Shown here piece by piece: positions 8,334-17,112 of a stretch of DNA of 47,913 nt. Source of the stretch: Candidatus Rokuibacteriota bacterium (GTDB lineage Bacteria; Methylomirabilota; Methylomirabilia; Rokubacteriales; CSP1-6); contig QHSL01000060.1 in assembly GCA_003220435.1 (NCBI GenBank), positions 111,917-159,829 of the forward strand, written 5' to 3'. The stretch's first letter is position 1; each line of letters begins with the position of its first letter. Made by a program: the position numbers and the translations under genes. The notes beneath the pieces are model-generated. The model ran no database searches, had not been told where the DNA came from, and saw nothing but the letters and a program-made list of their open reading frames with translations.

Positions 8334-9218
8334 TCAGACGCGCTCGATGATCTCACGCCCGAAGAAGCCATACGGCCGGACCATCAAGGCGAGGATCATG
8401 AGGACGTACGGCAAGAAGTCCTTGGTGCCGCCGCCCACGTAGGGGTCGACGTAGCCCGCGGCCACGCTCTCGACCGCGCCGATGATGAGGCCCCCGACCA
8501 GCGCCCCCGGAACGCTGTCGAGGCCGCCGAGAATGACGGCCGGGAAGACCTTGAGACCGACCAGCGCGAGCTGGGTGTCCACGCCGATGAGGTTGCCCCA
8601 CAGGACGCCGCCGAGAGCGGCCGCCAGCCCGGCGATGGCCCAGGAGAGCGCGAAGACCATCCGCACGTTGATGCCCACCGCCATCGCGGCCTGCTGATCG
8701 TTCGCGGTCGCGCGCATGGCGATGCCCATGCGGCTCTTTCGAAAGAACCACACGAAGGTGACCATGAAGACGCCGGACACGACGGCCGCGGCGATGTTGA
8801 CGGGTGAGAGGTAGATCTCCCAGATCACGTACGGCTCGAGGGGGATCGGGAGCGGGATGTTCTTGGTCTGCGCCCCCCACAGCAGGGCCGCCGCTCCCTG
8901 GAAGACCTGGGCGAGCCCGACGGTCACCATCACCACCGAGATCACGTTCTGTCCCACCATCGGCCGCAGCACGCCACGCTCGACGATGAACCCGAGCGCG
9001 ATCATCGATCCCAGCAGGACCGGCAGCGCGACGGCGAGCGGGAGTTTGTACAGGACCAGGAGCGCCGCGGCGATGTAACCACCGAACATCACCAGCTCAC
9101 CCTGGGCGAAGTTGACCACGCTCGTGGCCTTGTAGATCAGGACGAACCCGAGCGCGACCAGCGCGTACATCGATCCGATCATCAGCCCGTTCACGAACAG
9201 GTCGAAGAAGAAGGCCAT
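8334..9218 (-). CDS. livH: Branched-chain-type ABC transporter permease LivH (module 1)
   Basis: A 294-residue permease starting MAFFFDLFVNGLMIGSMYAL. Family features are LVALGFVLIYKATSVVNFAQGELVM, the RKSRMGIAMRATANDQQAAMAVGINV coupling helix, and GGLDSVPGALVGGLIIGAVES. The C-terminus GFFGREIIERV is the usual LivH ending. The ATG at 9218 is chosen because homologues begin at this hydrophobic segment and because it lies 2 nt from the stop of the acyl-CoA synthetase gene, indicating tight coupling; the frame is open upstream only as read-through. Confidence 0.93.
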   Translation of the reverse strand: MAFFFDLFVNGLMIGSMYALVALGFVLIYKATSVVNFAQGELVMFGGYIAAALLVLYKLPLAVALPVLLGSMIALGFIVERGVLRPMVGQNVISVVMVTVGLAQVFQGAAALLWGAQTKNIPLPIPLEPYVIWEIYLSPVNIAAAVVSGVFMVTFVWFFRKSRMGIAMRATANDQQAAMAVGINVRMVFALSWAIAGLAAALGGVLWGNLIGVDTQLALVGLKVFPAVILGGLDSVPGALVGGLIIGAVESVAAGYVDPYVGGGTKDFLPYVLMILALMVRPYGFFGREIIERV

Positions 9219-9220
9219 CG

Positions 9221-11137
9221 CTACGCCCCCGCCAGCTCGCGCGCCTGGCCGACCCGGCGGATGGCGAGCTCGGTGCGCACGTTGGCCTGCCGCCCGTCCT
9301 GGTAGGTGATCACGGCGGTGACGCCGACCGACGGGGCCTCCGTGTAGAGCGCCTCGATGATCTCGGCGTACTTCTTGGCCACGAACCCGCGACGGACCTT
9401 GCGCGTGCGCGTGACCTCCTCGTCGTCCGGGTCGAGCTCCTTGTGCAGGAGCACGTACTTGTTGATGCGGGTACCCTCGGGCAGGTCGCGGTTCACGCGC
9501 TCGACCTCCTGCGCGATCAGGTCGTAGACCTCGGGCTTCTGCGCGAGATCCGTGTACGTCGTGTAGGCGATCTGTCGACGCTCGGCCCACTTGCCGACGT
9601 TCTCCATGTCGATGTTGACCATGGCGCCGACATAGGGCCGGTCCTGGCCGACCGCCACCGCCTCCTTGATGTAGGGGCTGAACTTGAGCTTGTTCTCGAT
9701 GTACTGGGGCGCGAACTTGGTGCTGTCGGCGAGCGCCGTGACATCCTTCGCCCGGTCGATGACGATCAAATGTCCGTCCTGGTCGAACAGCGCGGCGTCG
9801 CCGGAGTAGAGCCATCCGTCCCGAATCGTCTGGCTCGTCGCCTCGGCGTTCTTGTAGTACCCGACGAACACGCACGGGCTCCGGCTGATGACCTCGCCGG
9901 TCTCGGTGAGCCTGACCTCCGTGTTCGGGAAGGGCTTGCCCACCGTGCCGAGCTTGATGTCGCCGTCGCGCTGGACGCAGGACACGCCGCCCGCCTCGGT
10001 CTGGCCGTACACCTGCTTGAGGTTGATCCCGAGCGAGCGGAAGAAGAGGAAGATCTCCGGGCCGAGCGGGGCTCCGCCCGTATAGGCGTAACGGGTGCGC
10101 CGGAACCCCAGGTGGTCGCGCAGCGGGGCGAAGACGAGGAACTCGCCGAGGGCGCGGAGGACGCGCAGCCGGAGCGAGAGCGGCCGTTTCTCCATCGCCC
10201 GACGCGCCGCCTCCTCACCGGACGGCATGAGCCATCGATACAGATGGCGCTTCACCCAGGACGCGTCCGCCATCTTGACCTGGACCGTGGAGACCAGGTT
10301 CTCCCAGATCCGGGGCGGGGCCACGATGAAGTGCGGGCCGATCTCCCGCAGATTCTCGAGCACCGTCTCTGGACGCTCCGGACAGTTGACCGTGCAGCCG
10401 ACGATGAGGGAGCCGGCGAGCGACCAGAACGTGTCGCCGATCCAGGCCGGGGGCAGATACGCCAACATCTGGTCCGTCCGGTCGTAGTGCTCGACCTCGA
10501 GGATTCCCCGGATCGCGCTCACGAGGTTGGCGTGCGAGATCATCGCGCCTTTCGGAGCGCCGGTGGTGCCGGACGTGTAGCAGATCAGCGCCACGTCTTC
10601 TGACTTCGTCGAGCGCACCAGCTCGTCGAACAGGCCGGGCCGCTCGCCGTCGAGCTTGCGGCCCCGCTCTTCGAGCTTCTCGAGGGGTATGAGGAGCGGG
10701 TCGGTGTAGTGGCGGAGCCCCTTGGGGTCGTCGTAGATCAGCTTCGAGACCTTGGAGAGGCTCCCCTTGAGCTCGAGGATCTTGTCCACCTGCTCCTGGT
10801 CCTCGGCGAAGACGATCTTCGCGTCGGCGTGATCGATGACGTACTGGATCTCGCGCGCGATGGCATCCTGGAAGACGGGCACCGGCACCCCGCCCACGAC
10901 CTGCGCCGCGACCATGGCCGCGTAGACTTCAGGTCGGTTGTCGCTCAGGATGGCGAGCTTGTCGTCACGCCCGAACCCCAGGCTCACGAGGCCGAGCGCA
11001 AAGGCGCGCACGTGGCCGAGGTAGTCCGCCCAGGTCCACTCCTGCCAGATGCCCTTCTCCTTCTCCCGGAGCGCCGACGCCCCCGGATACTCCCGGGCGT
11101 TCTTGAGCAGGAACTGGGGAAGCGTCATCTCCGGCAT
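9221..11137 (-). CDS. AMP-forming long-chain-type acyl-CoA synthetase (module 1)
   Basis: A 638-residue adenylate-forming ligase. It carries the P-loop motif YTSGTTGAPKGAMISH, the A5-like QVYGQTEAGGVSC, the adenylate Asp motif LYSGDAALFDQDGHLIVIDRAKD, and the hinge region STKFAPQYIENKLKFSPYI. The C-terminal lobe ends with DPDDEEVTRTRKVRRGFVAKKY, which includes the family lysine region. It activates a carboxylic acid to its CoA thioester with ATP; chain length and substrate are unknown. ATG 11137 (MPEMTLPQFLLKNA) is the first sensible start. Its place between livG and livH argues that the imported ligand is CoA-activated. It is a paralogue of 17109-19142 but lacks that protein's 37-residue N-terminal extension. 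Confidence 0.92.
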   Translation of the reverse strand: MPEMTLPQFLLKNAREYPGASALREKEKGIWQEWTWADYLGHVRAFALGLVSLGFGRDDKLAILSDNRPEVYAAMVAAQVVGGVPVPVFQDAIAREIQYVIDHADAKIVFAEDQEQVDKILELKGSLSKVSKLIYDDPKGLRHYTDPLLIPLEKLEERGRKLDGERPGLFDELVRSTKSEDVALICYTSGTTGAPKGAMISHANLVSAIRGILEVEHYDRTDQMLAYLPPAWIGDTFWSLAGSLIVGCTVNCPERPETVLENLREIGPHFIVAPPRIWENLVSTVQVKMADASWVKRHLYRWLMPSGEEAARRAMEKRPLSLRLRVLRALGEFLVFAPLRDHLGFRRTRYAYTGGAPLGPEIFLFFRSLGINLKQVYGQTEAGGVSCVQRDGDIKLGTVGKPFPNTEVRLTETGEVISRSPCVFVGYYKNAEATSQTIRDGWLYSGDAALFDQDGHLIVIDRAKDVTALADSTKFAPQYIENKLKFSPYIKEAVAVGQDRPYVGAMVNIDMENVGKWAERRQIAYTTYTDLAQKPEVYDLIAQEVERVNRDLPEGTRINKYVLLHKELDPDDEEVTRTRKVRRGFVAKKYAEIIEALYTEAPSVGVTAVITYQDGRQANVRTELAIRRVGQARELAGA

Positions 11138-11148
11138 GGGCTCGTCTC

Positions 11149-11922
<774 letters not shown>

Positions 11923-11938
11923 ACGGGCCTCACCGCGC

Positions 11939-12754
11939 TCACGACAGCCACCGCTTCCGACGACGGTAATGCTTCACGTCGCGATAGCTCTTCCGCTGTC
12001 CCACGCCGGTCAGACCCAGATAGAACTCCTTGATGTCCTCGTTTTCGCTGATGGCTTTGGCGTCCCCGTCCAGCACGATCCGGCCATTCTCCATGACATA
12101 GCCATGCCGGGCAACCTGTAATGCCATGGTCGCGTTCTGCTCGGCCAGCAGCACCGCCACCCCCTCCGCGCGATTGAGCCGCGCGACGATCTCGAAGATT
12201 TCCGTCACGAGCATGGGCGCCAGGCCCATCGACGGCTCGTCCAGGAGCATCAGCGTCGGTCGCGCCATCAGCGCGCGGCCGATGGCCACCATCTGCTGCT
12301 CGCCCCCCGAGACGTAGCCCGCCTTGAAGCCGCGCCGCTCGGTCAGCCTCGGAAAGTAGTGATAGACGACGTCGAGGTCCTTCTTCGTCGACTGGCCGTT
12401 GTGGCGCGTGTAGGCCCCCGTCAATAAATTCTCCTCGACCGTCAGGTGCTCGAAGACATGCCGCCCCTCCATGACCTGGACGATGCCGTGCTTGACGACC
12501 TCCGAGGGATTCCGCCGGTGGATCGCACGGCCCCGGAACTCGATCGCGCCCTTGGTCACCTCGCCCCGCTCGGTGCGCAGCAGGCCGGAGATGGCCTTCA
12601 GGGTCGTGGACTTGCCGGCGCCGTTGGCCCCGAGCAGAGCGACGATGCCCCCTTCGGGCACGGTGAGCGACACGCCTTTCAACACGAGGATCACGTGGTC
12701 GTAGATCACCTCGATGTTGCTGACCGACAGGAGCGGCCGCGGCGCGTCGCTCAC
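11939..12754 (-). CDS. livF: Branched-chain-type ABC transporter ATPase LivF (module 2)
   Basis: A 271-residue LivF ATPase with Walker A GANGAGKSTTLKAISGLL, signature VSGGEQQMVAIGRALMARP and Walker B LMLLDEPSMGLAPMLVTEIF. It is clearly paralogous to module 1 LivF and shares the extra C-terminal tail ending in YRDVKHYRRRKRWLS. There is no ATG near the expected start; tandem GTG codons at 12754 and 12757 give VSDAPRPLLSVSNIEV, and 12754 is used here. It follows the binding-protein stop by 10 nt. Confidence 0.93.
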   Translation of the reverse strand: MSDAPRPLLSVSNIEVIYDHVILVLKGVSLTVPEGGIVALLGANGAGKSTTLKAISGLLRTERGEVTKGAIEFRGRAIHRRNPSEVVKHGIVQVMEGRHVFEHLTVEENLLTGAYTRHNGQSTKKDLDVVYHYFPRLTERRGFKAGYVSGGEQQMVAIGRALMARPTLMLLDEPSMGLAPMLVTEIFEIVARLNRAEGVAVLLAEQNATMALQVARHGYVMENGRIVLDGDAKAISENEDIKEFYLGLTGVGQRKSYRDVKHYRRRKRWLS

Positions 12755-12764
12755 CACCGGGCCC

Positions 12765-14081
12765 CTACTTCTCCTTCGCGCAGTCGCGCATCGTGTAGTT
12801 GAGCTTCTTGGCCTCGTCGACGGCCGCCGCCTCGAGCTTCGGCCGCACGACGTCGCGAATCGGCTCGATCCAGTCGGAGACGATGTTCCACTTCTTGCCG
12901 TCCCACTGCTGGACGAACGCCAGCCCATTGCCCTCGTGGTTGTCGCAGGTCACGCGGAGCGGGCGCATCATTCCCTTCATGCCCAGCTCCTCGAGACGCT
13001 TCTCCGTGATATCGAGGTTTTCGAAGCCCCACCGGACCTGCTCACCGGTGAGGGGCTTGTTGCCGTACTTCGTCATCGCGGTCCGGATGGCCTCGACGTT
13101 GAGCATGGCGTTGACCACCATCCGGTTGTAGAGCACCTCGCCGATGCCGTCCCGCCTGCCGGCGCCCTTTCCCTTGTCGTACAGGAACTTGTTGATGTCC
13201 TGGTGGACCTTGAACCCTGCGCCCGGGGCGTTGAAGTTCATGGATTTGTAACCCTTGGCCGCGTCGCCCGCGGGGATGACATCGACCTCGGTGCCCGTCC
13301 ACCAGTTCCCGACCACCCGGTCCATCTTGAAGCCGATGGCCGCCGCCTCTTTCACGGCGACCTGGTTCATGACGCCCCAGCCCGAGATGTAGATCCAGTC
13401 GGGATTGAGCCGCCGGATCTGGAGCCACGTCGCCTTCTGCTCCTGGCCAGGATGGTCCACCGCCAGGAGCGTGAGTTCGAACGCGTGGCGGCGCGCCAGC
13501 TCCTCGAGGGTCGGGTTGGCCTCCTTGCCGTACGGGCTGTTGTGATAGATGTGGGCGATCTTCTTGCCCTTCAGCTTGTCCATCCCGCCTTCCTGCAGGG
13601 CGACGTACTTGACGAACGCCGAGGCCTGGCTCCAGTAGGTCATCGGGAAGTTGAACACCCACGGAAACCAGCGACCGTCGGCGCTGGCGGTCATGCCGTA
13701 GCCCATCGAGTGGACGACGACCTTGTCGACCGGCGCCCTCGGGATGAGCTGGTAAGTGATGCCCGTGCTGTACGGGTTCACGAGCACCGGGCTCTTCGCC
13801 TTCAACCGCTCGTAGCACTCGACGCCCTGCTTGGTGTCGTACTGGTCCTCGCACTCCTCGAACGTGATCTTGACGCCGTTGATGCCGCCGTCACGCTCGT
13901 TGACCAGCGTGAAGTAGTCGGCAGCCCCGTTCGCGATGGGGATGCCGTTGGGCGCGTAGGGCCCGGTGCGATAGACGAGCAGCGGAATGAAGATCTCGCC
14001 GGCCGCCTGCGCCTTCGTGAGAGGAAGTCCGCCGGCGAGGATCAGCGCCAGTGTGCCGACGAGCAGGACTCGCAGTGTCAT
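12765..14081 (-). CDS. Periplasmic substrate-binding protein of Liv-type ABC transporter (module 2)
   Basis: A 438-residue type I periplasmic binding protein. The signal peptide is MTLRVLLVGTLALILAGG followed by a QA-type cleavage site near residue 27. The mature protein begins EIFIPLLVYRTGPYAPNGIP and contains VNERDGGINGVKITFEECED and KKIAHIYHNSPYGKEANPT. It is only distantly similar to the module 1 binding protein, so the two modules probably recognise different ligands. The extended C-terminus (VDEAKKLNYTMRDCAKEK) includes a lone cysteine. Its start lies 16 nt from livM with no hairpin between them. Confidence 0.92.
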   Translation of the reverse strand: MTLRVLLVGTLALILAGGLPLTKAQAAGEIFIPLLVYRTGPYAPNGIPIANGAADYFTLVNERDGGINGVKITFEECEDQYDTKQGVECYERLKAKSPVLVNPYSTGITYQLIPRAPVDKVVVHSMGYGMTASADGRWFPWVFNFPMTYWSQASAFVKYVALQEGGMDKLKGKKIAHIYHNSPYGKEANPTLEELARRHAFELTLLAVDHPGQEQKATWLQIRRLNPDWIYISGWGVMNQVAVKEAAAIGFKMDRVVGNWWTGTEVDVIPAGDAAKGYKSMNFNAPGAGFKVHQDINKFLYDKGKGAGRRDGIGEVLYNRMVVNAMLNVEAIRTAMTKYGNKPLTGEQVRWGFENLDITEKRLEELGMKGMMRPLRVTCDNHEGNGLAFVQQWDGKKWNIVSDWIEPIRDVVRPKLEAAAVDEAKKLNYTMRDCAKEK

Positions 14082-14097
14082 GGTATGTCCTCCGGTG

Positions 14098-15174
14098 TCA
14101 GTGCGGGAACGGCCACAGGCGCAGCTTTTCTTTGCCGATCTGCCACAGCCGCGCCAATCCGTGCGGTTCGACGATCAAGAAGAAGAGGATCAGGCCCCCG
14201 AAGACCATCAGCTCGATCTGCTTCTGCAGCGCCACCGACATGGTGAGGCCCACGGCATGTGGCAGGTTGGTGAGGAGGATCGGCAGCATCAGGATGAACG
14301 CGGCGCCCAGCCAGGAGCCCAGGATGCTTCCGAGGCCCCCGATGATCACCATGAACAGCACGAGGAACGACTGGTTGATGTCGAAGGCGAGGGTCTCGGC
14401 GCTGCCGAGGTAGAGGAAGACCAGCTCGGCGCCCGCCACGCCGCAGTAGAAGGAGCTGATGCCGAAGGCGAGCAGCTTCGTCCGGAGAGGTCGCACCCCG
14501 ATGATCTCGGCGGCGATGTCCCGGTCGCGGATCGCCATCCAGGACCGGCCGATCCGGCCCCGGACCAGGTTCTTGGCCACCAGCGCGAAGACCGCGACGA
14601 AGGCCAGCGCCATCACGTAGCGCGCCGCTGCGCTCGCGTTCGGGCCGGTGACGGTCACGCCGAGCAGTGTCCGATGGGGCGCGGTGATGGTGCCCGACGA
14701 CGCGTAGTTGGTGAACCACGCGACCTTGTTGAAGAGCCAGATCAGGAAGAACTGCGCCGCCAGCGTCGCGACGGCGAGGTAGAACCCCTTGATGCGGAGG
14801 CTCGGGATCCCGAAGCCGAGCCCGATGACCGCCGCGACGAGGCCCGAGAGCAGGAAGACCACGACGATGCTGAGCTGCGGGAACGCGGTGGTGAGCTTGA
14901 ATGCCGAGTAGGCGCCGACGGCCATGAAGCCACCGGTCCCGAGCGAGAGCTGCCCGGCGTACCCGGTCAACAAATTGAGCCCGATCGCCGCGAGCGTGTA
15001 GATCAGGAACGGGATCAAGATCGCCTGTAGCCAGTACTCGCCGGCGACGAGCGGGGGCACGACGAACGCCACCACGGCGATCGCCACGACGACCACGCGA
15101 TCCTGGACGATCGGGAAGATCGCCTGGTCGCTGGCGTACGTCGCTTTGAACTGCCCGGCCTCGCGATAGATCAC
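14098..15174 (-). CDS. livM: Branched-chain-type ABC transporter permease LivM (module 2)
   Basis: A 358-residue LivM permease with LLTGYAGQLSLGTGGFMAVGAY, SLRIKGFYLAVATLAAQF and GRIGRSWMAIRDRDIAAEIIGV. GTG at 15174 gives MIYREAGQFKATY, which aligns residue by residue with the N-terminus of module 1 LivM; the upstream GTG at 15189 would add five residues and lies inside element D. The ribosome-binding region GGGGCGCC (15180-15187) overlaps the base of the element D stem, so translation could depend on that fold. Confidence 0.92.
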   Translation of the reverse strand: MIYREAGQFKATYASDQAIFPIVQDRVVVVAIAVVAFVVPPLVAGEYWLQAILIPFLIYTLAAIGLNLLTGYAGQLSLGTGGFMAVGAYSAFKLTTAFPQLSIVVVFLLSGLVAAVIGLGFGIPSLRIKGFYLAVATLAAQFFLIWLFNKVAWFTNYASSGTITAPHRTLLGVTVTGPNASAAARYVMALAFVAVFALVAKNLVRGRIGRSWMAIRDRDIAAEIIGVRPLRTKLLAFGISSFYCGVAGAELVFLYLGSAETLAFDINQSFLVLFMVIIGGLGSILGSWLGAAFILMLPILLTNLPHAVGLTMSVALQKQIELMVFGGLILFFLIVEPHGLARLWQIGKEKLRLWPFPH

Positions 15175-15183
15175 CTCGAGGCG

Positions 15184-15326
15184 CCCCACGGGCCGGGCCG
15201 GTTGGGGGCTGCCCCGGCGACCACGCTCGCTGACACCCGCGGCGTCGATGTCTGACGGGCGGCGCTGAGGGCAGTCCTGAAAACACGGGTCGCCGGGGCC
15301 GCCCCCGCCCGGCCCGGCCCGTGGGG
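15184..15326. repeat. Long inverted repeat between livH and livM (element D)
   Basis: Arms 15184-15223 and 15287-15326 are complementary at 36 of 40 positions, a stem of about 40 bp. They enclose a 63-nt core that is unrelated to the cores of copies A-C. It lies 40 nt after the livH stop codon and 9 nt before the livM start, inside the operon. In minus-strand RNA the 3-prime arm ends at the livM ribosome-binding region. It could act as an intercistronic processing or translation-control structure. No T-tract is present. Confidence 0.8.
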
Positions 15327-15366
15327 TGTCCTGCGTTTCAGGCGTAGATCGAGGATTTTCATTTCG

Positions 15367-16305
15367 TCAAACGCGCTCGATGATTTTTTCGCCGAAGAGG
15401 CCCTGGGGCCTGGCCAGCAAGAACGCGAGGGCGAGGACGTAGGCGAACCAGTTCTCGATGGCGCCACCGACCAGCGGTCCCCAGTAGACCTCGCCCACCT
15501 TCTCGCCGATGCCGATGATGAGACCGCCCACGATGGCGCCCGGCACCGACTCGAAGCCGCCCAGGATGAGTACCGGCAAGGCCTTGAGCGCGATGAGCGA
15601 GAGGCTGAACTGCACGCCGCTCTTGGCGCCCCACATCAGCCCGGCGACGATGGCGACGACGCCCGCCACCGACCAAACGACGACCCAGATCGTCTTGAGG
15701 GGGATGCCAATGGAGAGCGCGGCCTCGTGGTCGTCGGCGACAGCGCGCAGGGCCCGGCCGATACGGGTCTTCTGGAAGAACATCGCGAGCAGCGTCACGA
15801 GGAGCGCGGCCGTCACCGCCGCCGTCAGCTCGAGCTCGTTGATCTGGACGCCGCGGACCACGAACGATCGATCGGGGATCCCGATGTCGAGCTTCTTGAC
15901 GTTGGCGCCCCACAGCATCTCCCCGAAGCCCTCGAGGAAGAAGTTGAGGCCGATCGTGGCCATGAACAGGATGATGTGCTCCTGGTTGACCAGAGGTCGC
16001 AGCACGAACCGCTCGATCGCGAAGGCCAAGGCCACCATGACGGCGGTGGTCAGGGCGAGCGCGAGGACGACGGGCACGCCGCGCTCCAGCAGCCCGACCA
16101 GCGTGAGGGCCGCGAACAGCACCATGACCCCCTGGGCGAAGTTGAACACGCCCGAGGCCTTGAAGATGAGGACGAAGCCGAGCGCGACCAGCGAATACAT
16201 GAGGCCCGCGAAGACCCCGCCGATGAGCACCTCCACGAGGAATGCCGGCGATCCAGCCATGTCCTTGAACGGCGCCACCAGCACCGCATACACCACGTCC
16301 ACCAT
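15367..16305 (-). CDS. livH: Branched-chain-type ABC transporter permease LivH (module 2)
   Basis: A 312-residue permease with FAGLMYSLVALGFVLIFKASGVFNFAQGVMVLF, cited in part as FVLIFKASGVFNFAQG. It also has the coupling segment QKTRIGRALRAVADDHEAALSIGI and GGFESVPGAIVGGLIIGIGEK, and ends GLFGEKIIERV. An N-terminal stretch (MVDVVYAVLVAPFKDMAG) is about 16 residues longer than in the module 1 LivH. It follows livG by 15 nt. Confidence 0.93.
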   Translation of the reverse strand: MVDVVYAVLVAPFKDMAGSPAFLVEVLIGGVFAGLMYSLVALGFVLIFKASGVFNFAQGVMVLFAALTLVGLLERGVPVVLALALTTAVMVALAFAIERFVLRPLVNQEHIILFMATIGLNFFLEGFGEMLWGANVKKLDIGIPDRSFVVRGVQINELELTAAVTAALLVTLLAMFFQKTRIGRALRAVADDHEAALSIGIPLKTIWVVVWSVAGVVAIVAGLMWGAKSGVQFSLSLIALKALPVLILGGFESVPGAIVGGLIIGIGEKVGEVYWGPLVGGAIENWFAYVLALAFLLARPQGLFGEKIIERV

Positions 16306-16320
16306 CAGGGCCCCCGTCGA

Positions 16321-17112
16321 CTATGACTCATGGGCGACCCCCAGGTACGCGTCCAGCACGGCCCGGTCGCTCCGGATCTCGGCGGGCGGGGCGTCGGCGA
16401 TCTTCCGGCCGTAGTCGAGGACCACCACCCGGTCGGAGATGTCCATGACCACGCCCATGTCGTGCTCGATCAACACGATCGTCGTGCCGAACTCCTGATT
16501 GACGTCGAGGATGAAGCGGCACATGTCCTCCTTCTCCTCGACGTTCATTCCGGCCATGGGCTCGTCGAGCAGCAGGAGCGTGGGCTCCGCGGCGAGCGCC
16601 CGGGCGAGCTCGACGCGCTTCTGAAGCCCGTAGGGCAGGCGGCCGGCCGGCGTCTTGCGGATCCCCTGGATCTCGAGGAAGTCGATGATCCGCTCGACGG
16701 CGGCCCGGTGCTCGAGTTCCTGGCGCCTGGCCGGACCCCAGTAGAGCGCCTCGAGCAGGAAGCTGCCCCGCATCTTCAAGAGGCGTCCGGTCATGATGTT
16801 GTCGAGCACGCTCATGCCGCGGAACAGGGCGACGTTCTGGAACGTGCGAGCGATACCGAGCGCGGCGACGTCGGGGGGCCGCAGATGTGTCCGGTCCCGG
16901 CCGGCGAACGCGATTCGTCCCTCGTACGGGTGGTAGAAGCCGCTGATCGCGTTGAGCAGCGTCGTCTTGCCGGCGCCATTCGGGCCGATGATGGCGACGA
17001 CCTCTTCGCGCGCGACGCCCAGGCTCACCCGGTTGAGGGCGATGAGGGCGCCGAACCGCACGCTCACGCCCTCGACCTCGAGCAGCGGCCCTCCGGCCTC
17101 GGCCCGACTCAC
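16321..17112 (-). CDS. livG: Branched-chain-type ABC transporter ATPase LivG (module 2)
   Basis: A 263-residue LivG ATPase with Walker A GPNGAGKTTLLNAISGFY, GIARTFQNVALFRGMSVLDN, the degenerate signature LPYGLQKRVELARALAAEP, Walker B TLLLLDEPMAGMNVEEKEDM and the H-loop TIVLIEHDMGVVMDIS. Its ATG overlaps the stop of the acyl-CoA synthetase gene by 4 nt (ATGA). In module 2 the order is synthetase then livG; in module 1 livG comes first. Confidence 0.94.
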   Translation of the reverse strand: MSRAEAGGPLLEVEGVSVRFGALIALNRVSLGVAREEVVAIIGPNGAGKTTLLNAISGFYHPYEGRIAFAGRDRTHLRPPDVAALGIARTFQNVALFRGMSVLDNIMTGRLLKMRGSFLLEALYWGPARRQELEHRAAVERIIDFLEIQGIRKTPAGRLPYGLQKRVELARALAAEPTLLLLDEPMAGMNVEEKEDMCRFILDVNQEFGTTIVLIEHDMGVVMDISDRVVVLDYGRKIADAPPAEIRSDRAVLDAYLGVAHES

